From: CAZEQD01 sp964514305
Lineage (GTDB): Bacteria > Acidobacteriota > Aminicenantia > Aminicenantales > Aminicenantaceae
NCBI GenBank assembly: GCA_964514305.1
Contig: CAZEQD010000008.1
Location: 1-56,520, forward strand
DNA: 56,520 nucleotides
Direction: 5' to 3'
The notes beneath the pieces are model-generated. The model was not told the origin of the DNA, searched no databases, and saw nothing but the letters and a program-made list of their open reading frames with translations. Position numbers and translations under genes: made by a program. How positions within the stretch are numbered: the stretch's first letter is position 1; the number at the start of each line of letters is the position of its first letter. Shown here one piece after another: positions 49,990-56,520 of the stretch.

Positions 49990-52584
49990 ATGAACCAAAA
50001 TCTTAAATCATGGGGCACAATTCAAAAGATTATACTTGTGCTTCTTTTCTTAGGATATTTCTCTTCTATGACTTTATCCCAACAGAAGATTACTAACCCA
50101 GCTCAATTCTTTGGATTTAAATTAGGCAGTGATAAAAAAATTGCCCGCTGGGATAAAATTGTCGATTATTTCCAGCTTCTGGCTAAAGAAAGCGACTGCC
50201 TTAAAGTTATCAACATGGGCCCCTCAACCATGGGTCATCCTTTTCTCCTGGTCATCATCTCTTCGGCTGATAATCTGGCTAATCTAGAGAGATTGCGTCA
50301 AATCAATGCTAAAATCAGTGATCCTCGGAGTCTTTCTGAAAAAGAGATAAAAAGACTAGTCACAGAAGGCAAATCTGTTATCTGTCAGTCAATGAGTCTC
50401 CATGCCACTGAAATTGGAGGCACTCAGATGGCTCCTGAGCTGGCCTATGATCTCTTAAGTCGCTCAGATGAAGAAACAAAGCGTATTCTGGCCAATGTCA
50501 TTTTCCTGATGATTCCATGTTTTAATCCTGATGGCCAGATTATGGTCACTGATTGGTACTATAAAACGCTAGGCAAAGCCTATGAAGGCTCGAACCTCCC
50601 CTGGCTCTATCACAAGTATGCCGGCCACGACAATAATCGAGATGGAGATTTTATTAACCTGGTAGAGTCCAAATATGCAGCCAAAATCCTCTATACAGAC
50701 TGGCATCCTCAAGCTTACCTCGACCACCACCAAATGGGAAGCTACGGTGCCCGCCTTTATATTCCACCCTACTGTGATCCTATTCGCCCTTATGCTGATC
50801 CTCTTATCTGGCGGGAAATTAGCTGGTATGGAGCTCACATGGCCTATAAACTGGAAGAAGAAGGGAAAGCCGGAATTCTCAATGCCGCTCAATTTCCAGG
50901 CTGGGGGCACTTCGGCTGGCACTGGATTACCCCTTTCCATAATATAGCCGGCATGCTGACTGAATCAGCCAGCGTCAAACTGGCCACTCCCATTTATATC
51001 CATCCTGAACAGCTTCGCGGCCAGGCCCGTCAGTTTCCAGAATATAAACCCCAAACTTCCTTTCCTCACCCTTGGCCAGGAGGCTGGTGGCGGTTGCGGG
51101 ACATTGTCGAACAGCAGAAAATAGCAGCCTGGGCTCTATTGGATTTAGCGGCCCGAAACAAAGAAACAGTCCTCTGGAATGCCTACTTAAAAGCCAAGCG
51201 CCAGATAGAAAGAGGAGCTAAAGGCCAGCCTAAAGCCTTCATCATTCCGGCCAGTCAACATGATCCCTTAACCATGATTAAAATGATCAACACTCTCCTT
51301 CTTTCAGGCCTTGAAATTAAACAAGCAACCCAAGAATTTAGAGTGGCCAATGTAATCTACCCTCAGGGCTCATTTCTAATCTCTTTGGCCCAACCCAAAA
51401 GAGGCCTTATCAGAAATCTCCTGGGTCGCACTTTCTATCCTGACAACGAATGGACCAGAGCCAAAGACAGTTCCCCCCTTCGACCTTATGATTTGGCTAC
51501 CCATACCATGAACGAATTCATGGGGGTTAAAGTTGAGGCTATCCATAAAAGTGAAATAAGCGGAGATTTTCAGGTTGTAAAAGACCCAATCCAGGTTTCG
51601 GGTAAAGTTGAAGGAGAAGGACCAGTTTATGTTGTTGACGGCCGGCTTAATGATAGTTTCAAAGCGGTAAATCTCTTGCTGAATAAAGCAATTGCTGTTC
51701 GTCGACTGGACAAAAAGACCGAAAGCTTTAGGCCAGGTGATTTTATAATCAGCTGCCAGAAGCCCGCTTTCCTGAAAGACATTGCTCAGCAAACAGGAGT
51801 TGATTTCAAGACTTTGAAGGAAAACATCACTGAGAACAGTCATCAACTTAAGCGAATGCGGATAGGAATGTATCAGCGTTACTGGGGTGGAAACATGGAT
51901 GAAGGCTGGACCCGCTTTCTCCTCGAACAGTTCGCCTTTCCTTATAAATCTTTATTGGATGAGGAGATTAAAAAGGGAAATCTGCGGCAAAAATATGATG
52001 TTATTATCCTCCCAGACGACTCCCCTGAAACAATCACGGGCGAAATCCCGCCTCGATACCGCCGCTACTTAGCCAACATTCCGCTCCAATATAGGAGCGG
52101 CCTCGGTCAGGAAGGACTTAAAGCTCTTAAGGAGTTCGTTAATAAAGGAGGAAGGTTGGTTACTTTAGGACAAGCCTGCCTCTTTGCTATAGAAAAATTC
52201 GATCTAAATATCACCAATGTGGTTGCTGATTTAGATTCAAAAGAATTTTTCTGCCCAGGTTCAACTCTTAGAGTCACTTTTGATAACTCTAATCCTTTAG
52301 CTTATGGAATGTCAGAAAAAGGGCTGGTTCTCTTCTGGTCGAGCCCGGCTTTGGCCATTAGCCCCAGTCCACATAATGAACGCTACCAAACAATTGTTCG
52401 CTATCAGGAAAAAGATCTACTTCAGAGCGGCTGGCTCATCGGAGAAAAGCATCTTGCCAATAAAGCGGCTATGGTCAGAGCTGAATGCGGCCAGGGATGT
52501 TTAATCCTTATCAGCTTCAGAACTCAATTTAGAAGCCAGACCCATGGCACATTTAAACTTCTCTTCAATGCTTTACTGGATTAA
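49990..52584 (+). CDS. exported M14 zinc carboxypeptidase-like protein (copy 2)
   Basis: 864 residues from the ATG at 49990 with AAGGAGG upstream. Signal peptide: KIILVLLFLGYFSSMTLSQQ. Zinc ligands H128 and E131 lie in SLHATE, with NPDG, GHDNNRDGD, the zinc His in DHHQMG and Glu in GMLTESASVK. The C-terminal amidotransferase-like part has YQRYWGGNMDEGWTR. It aligns along its whole length with the protein from 32388 (for example AGHD-N-NRD, HQMGS-GARL-IPPY, HPWPGGWWRLRDIV versus DPWPGGWWRLRDIV), so the two are paralogues. Probable peptide hydrolysis outside the cytoplasm. It is followed 119 bases later by the hydantoinase gene. Confidence 0.9.
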   Translation: MNQNLKSWGTIQKIILVLLFLGYFSSMTLSQQKITNPAQFFGFKLGSDKKIARWDKIVDYFQLLAKESDCLKVINMGPSTMGHPFLLVIISSADNLANLERLRQINAKISDPRSLSEKEIKRLVTEGKSVICQSMSLHATEIGGTQMAPELAYDLLSRSDEETKRILANVIFLMIPCFNPDGQIMVTDWYYKTLGKAYEGSNLPWLYHKYAGHDNNRDGDFINLVESKYAAKILYTDWHPQAYLDHHQMGSYGARLYIPPYCDPIRPYADPLIWREISWYGAHMAYKLEEEGKAGILNAAQFPGWGHFGWHWITPFHNIAGMLTESASVKLATPIYIHPEQLRGQARQFPEYKPQTSFPHPWPGGWWRLRDIVEQQKIAAWALLDLAARNKETVLWNAYLKAKRQIERGAKGQPKAFIIPASQHDPLTMIKMINTLLLSGLEIKQATQEFRVANVIYPQGSFLISLAQPKRGLIRNLLGRTFYPDNEWTRAKDSSPLRPYDLATHTMNEFMGVKVEAIHKSEISGDFQVVKDPIQVSGKVEGEGPVYVVDGRLNDSFKAVNLLLNKAIAVRRLDKKTESFRPGDFIISCQKPAFLKDIAQQTGVDFKTLKENITENSHQLKRMRIGMYQRYWGGNMDEGWTRFLLEQFAFPYKSLLDEEIKKGNLRQKYDVIILPDDSPETITGEIPPRYRRYLANIPLQYRSGLGQEGLKALKEFVNKGGRLVTLGQACLFAIEKFDLNITNVVADLDSKEFFCPGSTLRVTFDNSNPLAYGMSEKGLVLFWSSPALAISPSPHNERYQTIVRYQEKDLLQSGWLIGEKHLANKAAMVRAECGQGCLILISFRTQFRSQTHGTFKLLFNALLD

Positions 52585-52703
52585 AATCATTGCTCAGAGC
52601 ATTCCTCTCCGACTATTCAATTACTATCTGTTATTGATTTTCGGATTTTTTGACTCTGACAGGGGTTAATGCTAAAATTTCATACCACATTCAAGAGGTA
52701 AGT

Positions 52704-54104
52704 TTGGAAAAAAAGGGTACTATTCTCATCAAAAATGGAACAGTAGTTTTGGGCAATAACATTTCCCAGCAAGATATCCTAATTCGGGGAGAAAAGATCT
52801 CTGCCTTAGGAAACTTGGCCGGACTAGAAGCTGACCAGGAAATTGAGGCAGAAGGGCTTATCGTCTTGCCAGGGGCCGTGGATACTCATGTCCACTTCAA
52901 TGATAAATTTATGAATACCATCAGCCTCCACGATTATTACACAGGAACGCTGGCTGCTGCTTTTGGTGGCACCACCAGTATCATTGACTTTTCAAATCAA
53001 ATACCTGGCCAGCCTCTGATCAATACCATAAGACTCAAAAAAGCAGAAGCCGAAAACCAAGCCCTCATTGACTGGGGAGTTCATCCAGTCATTACCGAAC
53101 CATCTCCTGAAATAATAGAGGAAATTCCTCATCTCGTTGAAGCCGGTGCCCCGACTATAAAGTGCTACATGACCTACCGCTCTGAGGGATTGATGGTCGA
53201 AGAAGATGATATGCGGCAGATATTAAAGACTCTCAAAATGACAGGCGGCATGTTGATGGTCCACGCTGAAGACAATGCCTTGGTGGAGGAAACCGTATCA
53301 CGCATGATCGAGCAAGGATTAACCAAACCCATATACCACGTTCGAAGCCGGCCGCCGGAGGCAGAAATTAGGGCTATCCAGACCTGTATCAAACTGGCCA
53401 AAGAGACAAGGACCCGACTTTTCATTGTTCACATGGCCACGGCTGCAGGTATGGAATTAGTCAGCCAGGCGAGAAGCGAAGGACTTGAAGTTCTGGCTGA
53501 AACCTGCACCCATTACTTAATGCTTACGGAAACGATTCTTGAACGGGAGGATGGCCTCAAATGGATTTGTTCTCCTCCCCTGAGAAACAAAAGAATCCAG
53601 GATAAACTCTGGTCAGGACTCCAGGATGGACGTCTCTCTATGGTAACATCAGACGATGCCGCCTATTCCTGGGAAGCCAAGCTTTACGGCGCTGATCGAT
53701 TCGATAAGTGCCCCAACGGCCTTCCAGGGGTGGAAGTAAGGTTGCCTTTGCTTTATTCAGCCGGAGTAGTCAAGGGGCGACTATCCCTGCCACGCCTTGT
53801 TGAGGTAGTCTCCACTGTTCCTTCGATATTGTTCGGCCTTTACCCACAAAAAGGGACTCTTCAACCGGGAGCTGATGCGGACATCGTCCTCCTCGATCCC
53901 AAGGCTAAGTGGATAATGAATCAACAAAGTCTCCATATGGCCACAGATTGGTCAGCCTACGAAAATCTTCCCATCCAAGGAAAAATACAAAAAGTCTTCT
54001 CACGTGGAGAACTGATTATAGACGGAGACAAATGTCTGGCTGAAAAAGGCAGAGGCCGCTATCTGCATCGAAAAATTAACTTTTCCATACGTCCTTCTGT
54101 TTAG
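52704..54104 (+). CDS. D-hydantoinase/dihydropyrimidinase family amidohydrolase
   Basis: 466 residues from a TTG start at 52704, chosen because AAGAGGT lies five bases before it and the product opens in the family way (KGTILIKNGTVVLGNN). No ATG occurs before the metal-binding motif. Metal ligands: H62 and H64 (DTHVHFND), probable carboxylated K153 (PTIKCYMTYRS), His in LMVHAEDN and CTHYLM, and Asp in TSDDAAYSW. The enzyme opens cyclic amides such as hydantoins or dihydropyrimidines. An alternative is allantoinase or dihydroorotase, but the spacing of the motifs fits hydantoinase best. A PLP decarboxylase follows after 41 bases. Confidence 0.86.
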   Translation: MEKKGTILIKNGTVVLGNNISQQDILIRGEKISALGNLAGLEADQEIEAEGLIVLPGAVDTHVHFNDKFMNTISLHDYYTGTLAAAFGGTTSIIDFSNQIPGQPLINTIRLKKAEAENQALIDWGVHPVITEPSPEIIEEIPHLVEAGAPTIKCYMTYRSEGLMVEEDDMRQILKTLKMTGGMLMVHAEDNALVEETVSRMIEQGLTKPIYHVRSRPPEAEIRAIQTCIKLAKETRTRLFIVHMATAAGMELVSQARSEGLEVLAETCTHYLMLTETILEREDGLKWICSPPLRNKRIQDKLWSGLQDGRLSMVTSDDAAYSWEAKLYGADRFDKCPNGLPGVEVRLPLLYSAGVVKGRLSLPRLVEVVSTVPSILFGLYPQKGTLQPGADADIVLLDPKAKWIMNQQSLHMATDWSAYENLPIQGKIQKVFSRGELIIDGDKCLAEKGRGRYLHRKINFSIRPSV

Positions 54105-54145
54105 GTCCTCTTTTAAGAATGCGCAGGAAGCAAATGACATAAAAG

Positions 54146-55522
54146 ATGAAAGCAACAAAAAAAACTCGAGTTTTTTCTGGGGCCTCTCCTACCCAGGTGA
54201 GAAAAGACCTCCAGCCGTTGGTCGATTTTCAAGAAGAAGGCCTTTCCCTTCCCGCTTTGCGTCAGATGCTTGAGAAAAAACTGTTCCCTCATCTGATGAA
54301 CTACGATCTCACTCAATTCCAATCCATGTTCAACACCAAACCCGAAGAGGGAGCTAAATTCGGAGCAGTTATTGCTCTCCGATACAATCAAGGAGTTACC
54401 AACTGGCAGGTTTCTCCTGGAGGAGCCGTACTGGAGGAATTGTGTGGTCGAGCTCTCTGCCAGTTGTTTGGCTTTTCTTTAGAGGCTGAAGCCACATTTA
54501 TGTACTGCGGAACCTACGCCAACCAGCAGGCACTTTACATGGCCCTCCACCAAAAGGCTGAAGAAGAAGGATTCGACTTAGCCGAGAAAGGACTCCAAGG
54601 ATTCAGGAACTCCGGCCAGGTCGTAGTGCTGACTTCAGAAGATGCACACTTCTCTCTTCGTCATGCTATGCGGATGCTGGGCCTGGGCGAGAAAAATCTT
54701 ATTTCTCTTCCAGTAGATAAAAATCGTAAGATTATTGTCCAAAAACTACAGGATAAGTTGCAGGAACTGAAGGGGAAAAAAGTTATTGCCTGTGTTGTGG
54801 CTACAGCGGGAACAACATCCACCGGGGCGGTAGATCCCATTTTGCCCATAGCTGAGATATGCCAGAAGGCAGGAATCTGGCTTCATCTGGATGGAGCCTA
54901 CGGATTGGCCTATTGTCTTGTGCCTGAATGGGAGCACTTTTTTTCAGGGAGAGAAATGGCCGACTCGGTCAGTTGGGATCCGCATAAACAACTGGGTATA
55001 CCTATTCCTAACTCTGTGCTTTTTGTTAGACGGAGAGAGAATTTCAAACGGATGTTTCTCTTCAACCATTATTTCAATCCTCAAGGAGATGACAAGCCCA
55101 ATCCTGGACTCAAATCTCCTCCTTCCACCCGACCGTTCTCCACCCTACCTCTTATAACGTCTCTCCGCCATCAAGGAATGAGAAAAGTTATCGAGAGGCT
55201 CCGTGCACCTCTTGTGGCCGTTAAAAATGCTTCCTTTAGAATCATGCAGGAAGATGAAATGGAGCTGTGCCTTAAACCGGAAACTGGAATACTCTGTTTT
55301 CGCATCATCCCCAAGGGATTTCCTGAAGAAAAGCTCGATAAATTGCAGGAATACATATATGAGACCATTATGAAGGAAGGGATACGGACTATATCCAAGA
55401 CCAAATTGGGCTCAAAAACCGTACTGCGCTTAGTGGCTGTTTCTCCTCACCTTACTGAAGAGCACCTGATGGAAACCGCCGTTTACTGTTTGACCATCGC
55501 CAAGAAATCTTTTTCTTCATGA
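54146..55522 (+). CDS. group II PLP-dependent amino acid decarboxylase
   Basis: 458 residues of the aromatic-amino-acid/glutamate decarboxylase-like group. Early blocks: FNTKPEEGAKFGAVIALRYN and MYCGTYANQQALYMALHQKA (substrate and cofactor region). EDAHFSLRHAMRMLGLG holds the His stacking on PLP, WLHLDGAYGLAY the Asp pairing the pyridine nitrogen, and VSWDPHKQLGIP the Schiff-base lysine. The family removes the alpha-carboxyl of an amino acid. The substrate cannot be predicted. It stands between a hydantoinase and a small unknown gene that starts at its stop codon (ATGA), so the three may act in one pathway. Confidence 0.86.
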   Translation: MKATKKTRVFSGASPTQVRKDLQPLVDFQEEGLSLPALRQMLEKKLFPHLMNYDLTQFQSMFNTKPEEGAKFGAVIALRYNQGVTNWQVSPGGAVLEELCGRALCQLFGFSLEAEATFMYCGTYANQQALYMALHQKAEEEGFDLAEKGLQGFRNSGQVVVLTSEDAHFSLRHAMRMLGLGEKNLISLPVDKNRKIIVQKLQDKLQELKGKKVIACVVATAGTTSTGAVDPILPIAEICQKAGIWLHLDGAYGLAYCLVPEWEHFFSGREMADSVSWDPHKQLGIPIPNSVLFVRRRENFKRMFLFNHYFNPQGDDKPNPGLKSPPSTRPFSTLPLITSLRHQGMRKVIERLRAPLVAVKNASFRIMQEDEMELCLKPETGILCFRIIPKGFPEEKLDKLQEYIYETIMKEGIRTISKTKLGSKTVLRLVAVSPHLTEEHLMETAVYCLTIAKKSFSS

Positions 55523-56028
55523 CCATGAGAAAAAAAATAATCAATTTTTTTAATACGGACTCACCTAAAAAAGACTATGAAGGATTTAAAATCAATCGTT
55601 TGTCTTTTCAATTGGGCATGATCAACTGCTTTGTGGAAATGGTTGCCTGTGGCCTGAAAACATTGGCCATTAGTCCTCCACTTTCTCCCAAAGATTACTC
55701 GTCTATTAAAGAGGCTTCAGAAAAAATGGTGAAGGCCTTCGGGATAAAATCTTACCTGGAAAAATCCCTTTTGGTGACTGATCTTCAGCCAGCTGAGTTT
55801 ACCAAAGGAAAATGGTCTATCCTATACTATAAGGAAGAGTCCGTGTTGAGAAAATATCTGGATTTAAAGAATTTGCAAGAATGCCTTTTGAGAGACAAAA
55901 AATATGACACTAAAGCACGAAAAAATATATCCAGGAAATTCATGAGGCTTCTCAGCTACCCTGAGGATACAATTAAGGAAAAATTATCCAAGAAACCCGT
56001 TTCCCCTTTCATTCTTGTGGATGAGTAG
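55519..56028 (+). CDS. uncharacterised 169-residue protein coupled to the decarboxylase
   Basis: I do not recognise this family. The ATG overlaps the decarboxylase stop by four bases; a second ATG at 55525 is possible. The protein is mixed alpha/beta in appearance. It has two cysteines in LGMINCFVEMVACGLKTLAI (about residues 32-51), a Pro-Ser-rich turn (ISPPLSPKDYSSIKEAS), a strand LLVTDLQPAEFTKGKWSILY, and a Lys-rich C-terminal half (RDKKYDTKARKNISRKFMRL). No signal peptide or membrane segment is present. Coupling to the decarboxylase suggests a subunit or helper. Confidence 0.7.
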   Translation: MTMRKKIINFFNTDSPKKDYEGFKINRLSFQLGMINCFVEMVACGLKTLAISPPLSPKDYSSIKEASEKMVKAFGIKSYLEKSLLVTDLQPAEFTKGKWSILYYKEESVLRKYLDLKNLQECLLRDKKYDTKARKNISRKFMRLLSYPEDTIKEKLSKKPVSPFILVDE

Positions 56029-56046
56029 AGACAGAGGAGAAGATCC

Positions 56047-56211
56047 CTCGGCAGCAATGCTCACCTTGATGCGTTTAATAATGCTATCCGCAAAAGCAAT
56101 GAATTATTCCAGCGCCTTTAGGGTTCCGAACCGCTGTTCCTCGTAGCTTATGATAAAGCTATCGCCCAAGGCCAGAGTGTACTCAGAAAAGGGCAAGCTA
56201 TTAGCTGGTGA
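56047..56211 (+). pseudogene. possible gene remnant with in-frame TAG
   Basis: A frame without start reads LGSNAHLDAFNNAIRKSNEL then FQRL, a TAG at 56119-56121, and GSEPLFLVAYDKAIAQGQSV then LRKGQAISW and a TGA. The composition looks protein-like, but the family was not identified. The rest of the 399-base spacer to the tRNA is AT-rich without structure. Confidence 0.3.
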
Positions 56212-56427
56212 AAATCATTCCTGTAGATTCTTTCCACCTGCGGATGAAAAAATAATTCATCTCTCCGCTCAAAAATATTTTTTTTAATACATTCATAAAA
56301 GGACACTTATATAGGAGCATAAAATTTTTTACCTGTAAAAATCTTAAATAATGGCCCATATTTGGGGAAATTTATATTATTTCATTGAAAAATAAATATT
56401 CAGCAGCAACCTTTTTTTGTGAAGGCA

Positions 56428-56503
56428 TGGCGCGCCAGGCAGGAATCGAACCTGCGACCTACGGATCCGGAGTCCGTCGCTCTATCCCCTGAGCTACAGG
56501 CGC
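56428..56503 (-). tRNA. tRNA-Arg (anticodon CCG)
   Basis: 76 bases on the - strand including an encoded CCA. Acceptor GCGCCTG faces CTGGCGC with a T-T mismatch at the sixth pair; D arm GCTC-AGGGGATA-GAGC; anticodon arm ACGGA-CTCCGGA-TCCGT; T arm GCAGG-TTCGATT-CCTGC; discriminator G. Confidence 0.96.
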
Positions 56504-56520
56504 ACCTTATATAGCACGCT

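Overview
This 56.5 kb AT-rich window is a bacterial scaffold with two 100-N assembly gaps (2321-2420 and 16581-16680). The protein families point to the Acidobacteriota/Aminicenantes neighbourhood: large exported Asp-box (sortilin/VPS10-like) proteins, exported M14 carboxypeptidase-like proteins, a CBM9-like plus beta-barrel (DUF5916) outer-membrane protein, and an HTH/membrane/FG-GAP regulator. This placement is inferred from gene families, not from a marker-gene tree. No CRISPR array, prophage or intact transposase was seen.

Layout. (a) 1-6071, + strand: an electron-transfer block. It holds the C-terminal part of HdrA, an MvhD/FlxD subunit, FlxB-, FlxC- (broken by a gap) and FlxA-like subunits, then a two-gene soluble fumarate reductase/succinate dehydrogenase-like pair. 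(b) 6242-6679: a PilZ protein. (c) 6704-14416, - strand: a glycine block in the order gcvT-gcvH-gcvPA-gcvPB-glyQ-glyS, which places glycine cleavage and both glycyl-tRNA synthetase subunits together. (d) 14535-16472: argS. (e) 17112-21780: a GldA/GldF/GldG-like ABC system with a DUF4340 protein. (f) 21806-24846: an NCS1 permease with DUF1177 and AroM-family proteins. (g) 25302-28134: a DHH-like protein with motifs in swapped order, two tRNA-Ser genes and serS. (h) 28491-32074: cobO, a small zincin, a DapA-family lyase, an aldo/keto reductase pseudogene, a large-type SRP RNA and a YugP-like peptidase. (i) 32388-42504: an exported M14 protein, then on the - strand an ACT protein, a PyrD-like protein, an epimerase, a GlcD-like oxidase and a 1,099-residue Asp-box protein. 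(j) 42814-56503: a membrane-anchored nuclease, transketolase, the HTH/FG-GAP regulator, the DUF5916 protein, a second M14 protein, a hydantoinase-PLP decarboxylase-unknown gene trio and tRNA-Arg(CCG).

The intergenic space is rich in short dispersed repeats that conventional gene calling would miss. There is a family of 22-30 bp palindromes, with several copies at 11.1-11.3, 13.2, 31.3 and 32.1-32.3 kb and a truncated one at 16.57 kb; one copy is read in frame into the gcvPB N-terminus. There is an AGTAAGGAGTAAA-type module sitting at or next to stop codons, a G-rich element bounded by CCATCC/GGATGG (three copies), and a 129-bp MITE-like element with 27-bp terminal inverted repeats. At least three decaying genes are visible (SpoIIE-type phosphatase, aldo/keto reductase, DsrE-like), plus two weaker candidates.

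Taken together the window suggests an anaerobic, peptide- and amino-acid-using heterotroph. Exported peptidases would feed amino acids, glycine would be cleaved, and reducing equivalents would be handled by a flavin-based Hdr/Flx complex. This physiological reading is inference.
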